Source of the DNA: Variovorax flavidus
GTDB lineage: Bacteria; Pseudomonadota; Gammaproteobacteria; Burkholderiales; Burkholderiaceae_C
DNA length: 64,000 bases
Reading direction: 5' to 3'
Assembly: GCF_030317145.1 (NCBI RefSeq)
Contig: NZ_JASZYE010000002.1
Span: 868,001-932,000 of the forward strand
Shown here piece after piece: positions 1 to 7,917 of this stretch. The position numbers were made by a program, and so were the translations under genes. The notes below the pieces were generated by a model. That model did not search any database and had not been told where the DNA came from. It saw nothing but the letters and a program-made list of their open reading frames with translations. The number at the start of each line of letters is the position of its first letter. The first letter of the stretch is position 1.

Positions 1-941
1 GCGACATCCTGGTCGAGAACTTCAAGACCGGCGGGCTCAGGCAATACGGGCTCGACTACGAATCCCTGCGCGCGGCCAATCCGCGCCTCATCTATTGCAG
101 CGTGACCGGCTTCGGCCACGACGGCCCGCACGCCTCGCGCGCCGGCTACGACCTGATGATCCAGGCCACCAGCGGCATGATGAGCATCACCGGCCGTCCC
201 GATGACGCGCCCGGCGGCGGACCGCTGCGCGTGGGTGTGGCGCTGACCGACCTGTTCACCGGCGTCTATGCGAGCACCGCGATCCTCGCCGCGCTCGAAG
301 TGCGGCACCGCACCGGCGAGGGCCAGCACATCGACATGGCGCTGCTCGACGTCGGCATGGCGATCCTCGCCAACCAGGCCAGTGCCTTCCTCAACACCGG
401 CGTGGCGCCGCAGCGGCAGGGCAACAGCCATCCGAGCCTCGCGCCCTACCAGGACTTCCGCACCAAGGACGGAGCGATGCTGCTGGCCATCGGCAACAAC
501 GGTCAGTTCGCCCGCTTCTGCGAAGCCGCCGGCCATGCGGAGTGGGCCAGTGATCCGCGCTTTGCCACCAACACGCTGCGCGTGAAGCACCGGGAAGTGC
601 TGATTCCCCCGATGGAAGAGGTGACTCGCACCCGCACGACCGCCGAGTGGATCGCGCTGCTCGAAGACAAGGCCGTGCCCTGCGGCCCGATCAACGACAT
701 CGCGCAGGCTTTCGATGACGACCAGGTCAAGGCGCGCGGACTCGCCGTGAGCCTGCCGCGCGATGCGGGCGATGGCATCGAACAGATCGTCGGCGTCGCA
801 AGCCCGCTGCGCCTGCAGGCCACCCCGCCGGTGCTGCGTCACGCGCCGCCCGCATTGGGGCAGCACACCGATGAGGTGTTGGCCGAACTGGGTATCGACG
901 AAAAGCGGCGCACCGCGCTGCGCGAGGCGGGCGTGGTGTGA
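1..941 (+). CDS. CaiB/BaiF family (class III) CoA-transferase, 5' end cut off by the window
   Basis: The reading frame is open from base 3, so only the N-terminus is missing. The visible part (about 312 residues) begins with DILVENFKTG, a hallmark of the family, and continues with the GYDL motif whose Asp is the expected covalent CoA-thioester nucleophile, followed by the Gly-rich GGGPLRVG and the conserved IDMALLD stretch. Such enzymes move CoA between a carboxylic acid donor and acceptor in the cytoplasm; the substrate cannot be told from the sequence. The TGA stop overlaps the GTG start of the trehalase gene, which suggests translational coupling, although no metabolic link between the two is obvious. 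Confidence 0.93.
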   Translation, partial: DILVENFKTGGLRQYGLDYESLRAANPRLIYCSVTGFGHDGPHASRAGYDLMIQATSGMMSITGRPDDAPGGGPLRVGVALTDLFTGVYASTAILAALEVRHRTGEGQHIDMALLDVGMAILANQASAFLNTGVAPQRQGNSHPSLAPYQDFRTKDGAMLLAIGNNGQFARFCEAAGHAEWASDPRFATNTLRVKHREVLIPPMEEVTRTRTTAEWIALLEDKAVPCGPINDIAQAFDDDQVKARGLAVSLPRDAGDGIEQIVGVASPLRLQATPPVLRHAPPALGQHTDEVLAELGIDEKRRTALREAGVV

Positions 942-2608
942 GCCACGTGGGCACGGCCGGCACGCAGCGCTCCACGCGCGCGGCCGCCGCGCCTGCCCCG
1001 GACACGCTGACGCCGGCCGACCGCTACGAAGAACTCTTCATCGCGGTCCAGTCGAACCACGTCTTCTCGGACAGCAAGAGCTTCGTCGACTGTGCGCCGC
1101 GCATCGAGCCGGCGGACATCCTGGCGGCCTACCGCGCGCAATCGCCGCAACCCGGCTTCGATCTCGCGGCTTTCGTGCACGCGCATTTCGACGTCCTGGA
1201 GCAGGCGCCTTCCGACTATGTGTCGGTGCCCGGCCAGCCCATCGCAGCGCACATCGACGATCTGTGGAACGTGCTCACGCGGCATCCGCAAGCCCATCCG
1301 CCGCAGTCGTCGCTGCTGCAACTGCCGCATCCATACATCGTGCCGGGCGGACGCTTTCGCGAGCTGTACTACTGGGACTCGTACTTCACCCTGCTGGGCC
1401 TGCACGGCGACGGCTATGCGCAACTCATGCGCGACATGCTGGAGAACTTCGCCTATCTGATCGACACCTACGGCCATGTGCCGAACGGCACCCGCATCTA
1501 CTACCTGAGCCGCTCGCAGCCGCCGGTGTTTGCGTTGATGGTCGAACTATTGCAGCAGCGCGGCGTGGCGAACGAACTCGACTTCCTGCCGCAGCTTCGC
1601 AAGGAGCATGCGTTCTGGATGCAGGGCAGCGACGGCCTGGCGGATGGACAGGCCGCACGCCGCGTGGTGCGTTTGCCCGGCGGCGCCTTGCTCAATCGCT
1701 ATTGGGACGAGCGTGACACGCCGCGCGAGGAGTCGTGGATCGAGGACGTGACGACGGCGCAATCCTGTCAGCGCGACCCCGCCGAGATCTACCGCGACAT
1801 CCGCGCGGCCTGTGAATCGGGTTGGGATTTCAGTACCCGCTGGCTGCGGTCGCCGCCGCCGCACAGCGGGCAGCGGACTCTTCCCCACGTGCGCGCAGGC
1901 ACAGCGCCATCGCTGTCGAGCATCTGCACCACCGAGATCCTGCCGGTGGACCTCAATGCGTTCCTCTACAAGCTGGAATCGAAGATCGCTGCGCTTGCAC
2001 AGCAAGCCGGCGACGCCACTGCCGCACGAGAATTCGCCGCGCGTGCCGACGAGCGCAAGGCGGCGATTCACCAATATTTCTGGGACCCGAGGCACAACGC
2101 CTATTTCGACTACGACTGGCGCCGCGGCGAACTGCGCGATTGCCTCACCGCGGCCTGTGTGGTGCCACTCTTCGTGGGCGTCGCCGAACCGGCGCAGGCA
2201 AAGGCGTTGGCGGACACCGTGTCACGGCGACTGCTGGCGCACGGCGGCCTGTCGACCACCGAATGCGGCAGCGACCAGCAATGGGACCAGCCCAACGGCT
2301 GGGCGGCGCTGCAATGGATGGCGATTCGCGGCCTCGCCGACTATGGTCACGAGGCTCTTGCGGGCACCATTGCCAGGCGCTGGCTCGCGACCGTGGCGGC
2401 GGTCTACGAGCGCGAGGGCAAGCTGGTCGAGAAGTACGCCCTGCGGCACGTGGAGCACGATGACACCGAAGGCGGCAGCGGCGGCGAATACCCGCTGCAG
2501 GATGGCTTCGGCTGGACCAACGGCGTCACGGCCGCGCTGCTCGCCCAGCAGCCCCGGCATACCGCGCATGACTGCGTAGCCCACTCCCCGGCGCCACAGC
2601 ATCGCTGA
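938..2608 (+). CDS. treA: Trehalase (glycoside hydrolase family 37)
   Basis: The 556-residue product hydrolyses trehalose to two glucose molecules. Both GH37 signatures are present: PGGRFRELYYWDSY near residue 136 and QQWDQPNGWA near residue 447, and the Gly-rich GGSGGEYPLQDGFGWTNG stretch lies near the C-terminus. The start is a GTG overlapping the previous stop (GTGA). The N-terminus is Ala/Pro-rich with no hydrophobic core, so the enzyme is probably cytoplasmic (TreF-like) rather than periplasmic. Length is normal for the family. The 3' end overlaps the convergent DUF1127 gene by 83 bases. Confidence 0.95.
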   Translation: MSHVGTAGTQRSTRAAAAPAPDTLTPADRYEELFIAVQSNHVFSDSKSFVDCAPRIEPADILAAYRAQSPQPGFDLAAFVHAHFDVLEQAPSDYVSVPGQPIAAHIDDLWNVLTRHPQAHPPQSSLLQLPHPYIVPGGRFRELYYWDSYFTLLGLHGDGYAQLMRDMLENFAYLIDTYGHVPNGTRIYYLSRSQPPVFALMVELLQQRGVANELDFLPQLRKEHAFWMQGSDGLADGQAARRVVRLPGGALLNRYWDERDTPREESWIEDVTTAQSCQRDPAEIYRDIRAACESGWDFSTRWLRSPPPHSGQRTLPHVRAGTAPSLSSICTTEILPVDLNAFLYKLESKIAALAQQAGDATAAREFAARADERKAAIHQYFWDPRHNAYFDYDWRRGELRDCLTAACVVPLFVGVAEPAQAKALADTVSRRLLAHGGLSTTECGSDQQWDQPNGWAALQWMAIRGLADYGHEALAGTIARRWLATVAAVYEREGKLVEKYALRHVEHDDTEGGSGGEYPLQDGFGWTNGVTAALLAQQPRHTAHDCVAHSPAPQHR

Positions 2609-2792
2609 CCCGCGCGCAGCCGATCGCTGCGCTTTCCTGAAGCAGTCCGGGAATCTCGCTGCGGCCGACGCCGAGATCGCTCAATTCGCGTTCGCTCATC
2701 GCTCGCAGCAGGCGTTGATCCTGGAGAGTTCGGCGCACGTTGCGAATCCTCTCCGCGATGGCGACAAAGAGGGCGGACTTGGGCGATGGCAT
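2526..2792 (-). CDS. DUF1127 domain small protein
   Basis: This 88-residue protein contains the short Arg-rich DUF1127 motif (RRTLQDQRLLRAMSERELSD, then LGVGRSEI) at about residues 20-48. Some DUF1127 proteins in other proteobacteria affect RNA or phosphate/carbon stress responses, but no role can be assigned here. I chose the ATG at 2792 because AAGGAG sits 6 bases upstream; a longer start at 2825 lacks this. The C-terminal 38 residues extend beyond the usual domain and are encoded antisense to the end of the trehalase gene. Transcription is divergent from the LysR gene at 2881. Confidence 0.8.
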   Translation of the reverse strand: MPSPKSALFVAIAERIRNVRRTLQDQRLLRAMSERELSDLGVGRSEIPGLLQESAAIGCARVSDAVAPGSGLRSHARYAGAAGRAARP

Positions 2793-2880
2793 GAGAGGCT
2801 CCTTGGACGGGATGCCATGGTGCAAGTTCGCGTGCTATTGTGGAAGTTGAGATTTCTGTAGCAACCGATCAGATTTACTG

Positions 2881-3771
2881 ATGAGACAGCTCAACCTCGA
2901 CCAGCTCCGTACCCTTGTGTCCATCGTGGACCTCGGCACTTTCTCGGCCGCCTCGCGGGCGCTGCACCTCGCGCAGCCCACCGTCAGCCTGCACATTAGC
3001 GAACTCGAATCGCGACTCGGCGCCCGGCTGGTCGTGCGGGGCAGCCGCCGCGTCACACCCACCGCGGCGGGCGTGGCACTGGTGGAGCGCGCGCGGCGCC
3101 TGCTGCGCGATGCGGACGATGCGGTGGACGCCGTGCGACGTCAGGCCGAGGGCCGCGTAGGCCGCGTGCGTCTGGGCACATCGACAGGCGTAGTCGTCGA
3201 GCTTCTGCCGCAGGTGCTCGAGGCGTTGAAGCGTGACCATGCCGGTATCGATGTCGAGGTCAGTATCCTTGGCTCGGGCGAGGCCATGGCGCGCCTTGCG
3301 ATGGGCACGCTGGACATCGGGCTCGTGGCGATCCCGCAGCCTCCGACACGCGACCTGACGATCACGCGCTGGCGCAGCCAGCCGATGATGGCTTTCCTGC
3401 CGAAGAAGTGGGAGGCGCCGAAGCGCATCACACCGCCATGGCTGGCCGAGAGGCCCCTGATCATCAATGACGCGACCACGCACATGTACCGGCTCACGAT
3501 GGAATGGTTCGCGACGGCCGGCGAGTCACCGCGCCCGCGCCTCGAACTCAACTACGACGCGGCGATGCTCGCTCTGGTCGCCGCCGGTTACGGCGCGGCG
3601 GTGCTGCCGGTGCATCAACCGGTGGGTGCGGACTTCAATGAGCGACTGCAAGTGCTGCCGCTGAGCCCGAAGCTCACGCGGCATCTGGGCATCGCGCACC
3701 GCCCGCGCGCGTCGCTCGACGGCGCCGCCGAAAGCGTGCTCCAGATACTGGAAAGCTTCGGCCAGCGATAG
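2881..3771 (+). CDS. LysR-family transcriptional regulator
   Basis: The 296-residue protein starts with a typical LysR winged helix-turn-helix (LDQLRTLVSIVDLGTFSAAS, then QPTVSLHISELE) in residues 5-65, followed by a periplasmic-binding-protein-like co-inducer domain to the end. It is divergent from the DUF1127 gene and 88 bases separate the two starts, so its own promoter and probable operator lie in 2793-2880. No obvious target operon is adjacent; the downstream membrane-protein gene is convergent. The effector is unknown. Confidence 0.93.
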   Translation: MRQLNLDQLRTLVSIVDLGTFSAASRALHLAQPTVSLHISELESRLGARLVVRGSRRVTPTAAGVALVERARRLLRDADDAVDAVRRQAEGRVGRVRLGTSTGVVVELLPQVLEALKRDHAGIDVEVSILGSGEAMARLAMGTLDIGLVAIPQPPTRDLTITRWRSQPMMAFLPKKWEAPKRITPPWLAERPLIINDATTHMYRLTMEWFATAGESPRPRLELNYDAAMLALVAAGYGAAVLPVHQPVGADFNERLQVLPLSPKLTRHLGIAHRPRASLDGAAESVLQILESFGQR

Positions 3772-3780
3772 CGCGTCCGC

Positions 3781-4245
3781 TCAGACGGATCGACCGATCA
3801 CCGCGAAAGCGAACACCAGCACGCCCAGCGCCAGATTCACCGCGACCAGCTTGCGAATCACATTGAGGTTGGCGGCAGCCACCGGCCATTCGCGAGCCGC
3901 GACGGCGCGCTGCAGACGCGGATAGGGCGCAAAGCGAATGTGCAGGAACAGCGCCATCATCACCAGTCCGACCGTGAGCATGGCGTGCACGCTCCAGTGA
4001 ACACGCGCAAACCCGCCCGACATCCAGACCATCAGCAACCCGCTCGCGAGCACCACGACGATGGCCGCGCAGACGCCGACGAAGAAGCGCGAGAGCGTCG
4101 CCGCCAGCAAGGGCAGCCGCATCGGCGGCTCCAGCGTCGCCACGGCGGCCGGTCGAACGGCGAAGTGCATCACGGCCATGCCGCCGACCCAGAAGGCGGC
4201 AGCGAGCAGGTGCAGGAAGAGGAGGGTGGTGTGGAGCAGCAACAT
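3781..4245 (-). CDS. CopD-like four-helix membrane protein
   Basis: The 154-residue product is almost entirely hydrophobic with about four membrane segments (roughly residues 4-26, 46-72, 88-106 and 132-150). The first helix carries LLFLHLLAAAFWVGGMA, the His/Trp/Gly pattern typical of CopD-domain and related integral membrane proteins. Such proteins are linked to copper handling or haem-associated membrane functions, but no copper gene is nearby, so the role is open. It converges on the LysR gene with 9 bases between stops. Confidence 0.75.
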   Translation of the reverse strand: MLLLHTTLLFLHLLAAAFWVGGMAVMHFAVRPAAVATLEPPMRLPLLAATLSRFFVGVCAAIVVVLASGLLMVWMSGGFARVHWSVHAMLTVGLVMMALFLHIRFAPYPRLQRAVAAREWPVAAANLNVIRKLVAVNLALGVLVFAFAVIGRSV

Positions 4246-4307
4246 GCCGAAGCGTAGACCATAAACGCGCGGACCAAGTCATCCGGGCTTCGGCCGATTC
4301 GCCGAAG

Positions 4308-4814
4308 TCATTGGTTCTGGCACGGACACTCATGCGGACATGCAGGGAGCAGGGTCACCTCGACGCGCTTCACGTCATTGCGAGCGCCAGGACCCAACGC
4401 TCCAGCCGGAAGCACATGCACTTCACCGCCGGTTGATTTCTCCGCCGCGGTGAAATCCAGATCGTCAATCAAATCTTCGATCACTCGCTTGCGAAGCTCA
4501 CCCAGCGCCGCTCCGCCGCGCTCTCCTTTCTCCACGTTCGCAGCAATGGAAATCAGTTGACGGCTGGGATATTGCGCACGGAGAGTCGCTGTCCATTCAG
4601 CAAGACGCAGACCCTGGGCCACCGACACGGCCGCCGAACCCTTGGAAAAGAAGATGTCGATCGACTTGATCGGGCTGCATGCAAACACTGAAGGCGTGGC
4701 CAGGAAGGCAATCAAGAGGGCGCAGCCATTCAGGGCGCAACCGGCAAGGCGGCTCGCGTTGCCAAATGCGGCATGTGGCTTGGAATCCGTCAGTTCGAGC
4801 CTCTGATCATTCAA
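4308..4814 (-). CDS. Secreted protein, candidate second immunity protein of the PAAR effector
   Basis: I do not recognise a named family. The product has a hydrophobic leader (CALLIAFLATPSVFA) followed by a Cys-starting mature region of about 120 residues. Its mature part resembles the upstream neighbour at 4907-5374: both have an early beta strand, a RLxxW helix, an AANV/AGATV strand and an Arg-rich helix, an arrangement reminiscent of OmpA C-terminal-like domains. No ATG or GTG lies between the upstream gene's stop and the leader; I placed the start at a TTG (4814), which is uncertain. A Cys-rich tail (CPHECPCQNQ) ends it. Base composition is lower in GC than the surroundings. A periplasmic location fits immunity to a periplasmic toxin, but this is inference. 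Confidence 0.55.
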   Translation of the reverse strand: MNDQRLELTDSKPHAAFGNASRLAGCALNGCALLIAFLATPSVFACSPIKSIDIFFSKGSAAVSVAQGLRLAEWTATLRAQYPSRQLISIAANVEKGERGGAALGELRKRVIEDLIDDLDFTAAEKSTGGEVHVLPAGALGPGARNDVKRVEVTLLPACPHECPCQNQ

Positions 4815-4906
4815 ACTTTTCGCTATCCGCCGAGTGACGAGTGCCCGTTGTTCACCATTGTCGTGCGCTTCATTTGATCGAGAGCCAAGGACGAGAGCTG
4901 AACGCG

Positions 4907-5374
4907 TCAAGGCTCTAGACCGTCTGGAAGGCTGGGATTGCAATCCGGCAACTTCGACGATTGGAGATCGGGATAGAGCTGAATCGCTACGAATTCGTTG
5001 TTCTGAGGATCTGGGACTTGCCTTTCCCGAAATGCATGCGCGAACTTCTGAACAGGGATGGGAGGCGCGGGGAATAGGATCTCCAGCGCACCAGCTACCT
5101 TGTCGGCGCGCATTTGCGCGAGTCGTACAGCTTCGTCCCAAGTCCTTCCTGGTGTTTTAACGGTCGCACCAGCTTCAACGCTTGCGGATTTGTATCTTGA
5201 GAAAAGTGCCTCCGCCTCATCGATCCACTGCTTCAACCTCACTATCTGGGTGCGATCGAGGTCGGCGGATTCTGTCGAAAATGCGAACGTAGTCTGAACA
5301 ATGCGCTGGCACGCTGCTGCGTCGCAGGGAAACCATGTGAGCACGAACAAAGCCAAAAGCCAGTTAGCTCGCAT
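4907..5374 (-). CDS. Secreted protein, candidate immunity protein of the PAAR effector
   Basis: The 155-residue product has a clear signal peptide (MRANWLLALFVLTWF, cleavage before CQRI) and a soluble mature domain with FAFSTESADLD followed by two helices, an OmpA-C-like pattern. The chosen ATG at 5374 has GAGGTG just upstream and overlaps the end of the PAAR effector gene by 11 bases, so the two are translationally coupled. A start at 5407 is possible but would bury the signal peptide. Tight coupling, small size and export suggest an immunity protein that protects the periplasm from the upstream enzyme. The family is not one I can name. Confidence 0.68.
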   Translation of the reverse strand: MRANWLLALFVLTWFPCDAAACQRIVQTTFAFSTESADLDRTQIVRLKQWIDEAEALFSRYKSASVEAGATVKTPGRTWDEAVRLAQMRADKVAGALEILFPAPPIPVQKFAHAFRERQVPDPQNNEFVAIQLYPDLQSSKLPDCNPSLPDGLEP

Positions 5375-6362
5375 GAAACACCTCGCCCCAAACGACGTAT
5401 CCCGCAATACTGTCCGCGTTGACTTTCACCATTCTCGGATTCAGTTTTGCCTCGGACCGAGACTGGGCTAAATAGTAGATGGCATCCAAGCTACCGAAGG
5501 TGTCATTGAAGTGTGTTACTTCGTGAATGAGAGTTGACAACTTCGAGTCCAGGCTCGAAGAAGTTGAACGGATCTCACAAAAAGATGTATTGAAGGCAAT
5601 TGTGTGTGTTTCGACGTCCGGCTTGCAAACCATCGCGACAGTCTCCTGCCCGTGGCTTGGAATGACGCAGCTCAGAAGCTTGCCACTGCTGGTTAGGCGG
5701 ATGAAATTCCTGCAGTCCAGTCCTTTTAGCACCGACTCGCAAGCCGAAAGTCCGTTCCGTAGATAGTCTCGTATCGACAAGTCGGCAACCCCGAACCATT
5801 CCCTCACCCTGGCTTGATCGACTTCGCCCCAGCGCCTCAATTCGGGAAGTCGCTTCTTCGATATGAGCGAGACGGCCTTGTCGCGCAAGTCCAGCATCAT
5901 TGTGCAGAACTCCTTGTTGGTCATGTTGGGGCAGATGTTTTCCGTCTGCTCCGCCTCGGGCGGATGAATCACCTCTGAATCAACCAACTTCTTGCTCGCT
6001 GCGATGCTCGTGGCGTCATGGCGAAACCATCCCGGTCCAACCATGCTCAGGTCGAAAGTGCCACTGCCCCCTGCCATGTCCTCATAGGTCGCCCTGTGCT
6101 GCAACGTCGCGATGAGGGCCTGTGGAGTCGGGCAATGGCAGAGGACGACATCGCCTTCCAGAGCAACTTCCGAAATGAACTGCATTCGTCTCGGCCCGCC
6201 CGCCTTGGCGATGACGCCGACACTGTTGCAGCCCTCGCAGTGGACACGTCCTCCGATAAGGGCGACTTGGTGGCCGTGGATCGTGAACTTTCGGCCGGCA
6301 TGGGGAAGCGCGCAGCCTCCCGGGGCCGGCGGATCGCCGACCACAATGAACTTTCGTTCCAT
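5364..6362 (-). CDS. PAAR-domain protein with C-terminal M35-like metallopeptidase domain (candidate type VI effector)
   Basis: The 332-residue protein has an N-terminal PAAR domain (about residues 1-90) with the repeated pattern VALIGGRVHCEGC and VALEGDVVLCHC; such domains sharpen the tip of the type VI secretion spike. The C-terminal part contains HEVTH at residues 280-284 followed by GSLDAIY with Asp293, the HExxH plus GTxDxxY arrangement of M35 (aspzincin) zinc peptidases. The middle region (residues 100-270) is Cys-containing and unassigned. I infer a secreted protease delivered as a specialised PAAR effector. Its stop overlaps the start of a secreted protein, the likely immunity gene. 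No VgrG, chaperone or other type VI gene is in the window. GC content is visibly lower than in flanking genes. Confidence 0.83.
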   Translation of the reverse strand: MERKFIVVGDPPAPGGCALPHAGRKFTIHGHQVALIGGRVHCEGCNSVGVIAKAGGPRRMQFISEVALEGDVVLCHCPTPQALIATLQHRATYEDMAGGSGTFDLSMVGPGWFRHDATSIAASKKLVDSEVIHPPEAEQTENICPNMTNKEFCTMMLDLRDKAVSLISKKRLPELRRWGEVDQARVREWFGVADLSIRDYLRNGLSACESVLKGLDCRNFIRLTSSGKLLSCVIPSHGQETVAMVCKPDVETHTIAFNTSFCEIRSTSSSLDSKLSTLIHEVTHFNDTFGSLDAIYYLAQSRSEAKLNPRMVKVNADSIAGYVVWGEVFHAS

Positions 6363-6449
6363 TTTTCTTACTTTCCCTGACTGACTTTTTTACGAGCCTC
6401 GCAGCTCTTCGGATGCCCAGTGACATGGGCTCACAAAGCGTACATCAAG

Positions 6450-6470
6450 AAAAAGCCCGCCGAAGCGGGC
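6450..6470 (-). terminator. Rho-independent terminator of the Bug-receptor operon
   Basis: Read on the minus strand, a GCCCGC-TTCG-GCGGGC hairpin is followed by five T residues. It lies 25 bases behind the stop of the Bug receptor gene and so ends the minus-strand catabolic operon before the effector island. Confidence 0.88.
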
Positions 6471-6494
6471 CATTCGGATGCGGGCGGCTGCCCC

Positions 6495-7475
6495 TCAGTC
6501 CACCTTGATCCCCGCCGCCTTCACCACCTGCTGCGCCTTGGCCGTCTCGTCCACGAGGAACTTGTCGAACTGCGCCGAAGGCATGGTGAAGGGCTCAGCG
6601 CCGAGCTTGTCGAGCCGGTCCTTGAGGTCCGGCGCGACCATGATCTTCGCGACCTCGGCCTGCAGGCGATCGACGACGGGCTTCGGCGTCTTGGCGGGCG
6701 CGAAGAGTCCCACCCAGAAGAGGTATTCGGAACCGGGCACGCCGGCCTCGACGGTGGTCGGGATCTGTGGCATCACGGCCGAGCGCTTGTCGGTGCCGAC
6801 GGCCAGGGCCTTGAGGCGGCCGTCCTTGATCAGCGGCAGCGCGGACACCATGGGCGCAAAGAACCAGTCGATGCGCCCGCCCATCACCTCCGTCATCGCT
6901 TCCGGCGTGCCGCGGAAGGGCACGTGCTGGGCCTGCAGGCCGGCAGCGAGGCGGAAGACCTCGGCGTTCATGTGCGTGGCGGAGCCATTGCCCGCCGAGC
7001 CATAGTTGAAGCTGCCAGGCTTGGCCTTGACCTGCGCGACCAGGTCCTTTTCATCGACAAACTTGTTGGGCGAGGTGACGAGCACGTTGGGCAGGCTCGC
7101 CAGCGGCGTGACGCCGGCGAAGTCCTTCAACGTGTCATAGGAGAGGTTCGGATAGATCGACGGGTTCACCAGATGCCCGGCCGAATGGATGAGCAGCGTG
7201 TAGCCATCGGCCGGTGCCTTGGCGACCTGCGCCGCACCGAGCGTGCCGCCTGCGCCGGGCTTGTTGTCGATGATCACGCTGGTGCCCAGCGCGGGCCCGA
7301 GCTTTTCCGCCATCAGCCGCGCCACGATGTCGGTGCCGCTGCCCGCGGTGAACGGCACCACGATGCGGACCGTCTGGCCGCGTGGCCAGTCGCCTTGGGC
7401 GTGGGCGCCAGCCACGGCGCACAAGGCGAGGGCGGCGGTGAGAAGCTGTCGGCGGCCTGGGAAGAATGTCGTCAT
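6495..7475 (-). CDS. Bug-family tripartite tricarboxylate transporter receptor (TctC-like)
   Basis: The 326-residue protein has a signal peptide (LLTAALALCAVAGAHA, cleavage before QGDWP) and the Bug fold signatures: VRIVVPFTAGSGTDIVAR at the mature N-terminus and the NKPGAGG loop. Bug proteins capture small carboxylates in the periplasm and are very numerous in Burkholderiales. GGAGACAC precedes the ATG. It is the last gene of the dioxygenase operon, 69 bases after the cupin gene, and a strong terminator follows. It probably binds a substrate of that pathway; no cognate membrane subunits are encoded nearby. Confidence 0.93.
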   Translation of the reverse strand: MTTFFPGRRQLLTAALALCAVAGAHAQGDWPRGQTVRIVVPFTAGSGTDIVARLMAEKLGPALGTSVIIDNKPGAGGTLGAAQVAKAPADGYTLLIHSAGHLVNPSIYPNLSYDTLKDFAGVTPLASLPNVLVTSPNKFVDEKDLVAQVKAKPGSFNYGSAGNGSATHMNAEVFRLAAGLQAQHVPFRGTPEAMTEVMGGRIDWFFAPMVSALPLIKDGRLKALAVGTDKRSAVMPQIPTTVEAGVPGSEYLFWVGLFAPAKTPKPVVDRLQAEVAKIMVAPDLKDRLDKLGAEPFTMPSAQFDKFLVDETAKAQQVVKAAGIKVD

Positions 7476-7544
7476 GGTGTGTCTCCGTTGGAATCGTTGA
7501 ATCGCGGGGGGATGGATTTCGACGTGGGCGGGATGCGCTTCCGC

Positions 7545-7904
7545 TCAGGCGGGCGGCGGCGCGTTCGCCATCACCAGCGCCACCAGCACCGGGCGGTTGG
7601 TGCGGTTGGCGAGTTGTCGCTTCTCGCCGGGCGCGAAGCGGCAGCTGTCATAGGGGCCGAGTTCCTGCTCGTCCTGCCGGCCGTCGAGTTCGGAGACGAC
7701 GGTCAGCCTGCCTTCGAGCACGAGGTAGAGCTTTTCGATCGGCGAGCCGTCGAGCGTGGTGTGACCGCCGGGCAGGATCTGGCTCATGCCCATCCACATC
7801 TGCGTCGAAGGGCCGGCGTCCTTGCCTTGCAGGCGCAGGCATCGCATGTCGAAGTGGTTGGGCGCCTCGTAGGCCGGCGCCGAATCGAATCGGGTGACGT
7901 GCAT
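7545..7904 (-). CDS. Small single-domain cupin protein
   Basis: The 119-residue product is one cupin barrel. Motif 1 is degenerate (GGHTTLDGSPIEKLYLVLEG) and motif 2 reads FAPGEKRQLANRTN, so the usual set of metal-binding His residues is incomplete. The ATG at 7904 is preceded by GGAG; an extension upstream would overlap the oxidoreductase gene. It follows that gene by 13 bases in the same operon. Such proteins can act as isomerases, small dioxygenases or sensors; the substrate is probably an intermediate of the adjacent catabolic genes, which is inference. Confidence 0.8.
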   Translation of the reverse strand: MHVTRFDSAPAYEAPNHFDMRCLRLQGKDAGPSTQMWMGMSQILPGGHTTLDGSPIEKLYLVLEGRLTVVSELDGRQDEQELGPYDSCRFAPGEKRQLANRTNRPVLVALVMANAPPPA

Positions 7905-7917
7905 GGCTTGCTTCTCC

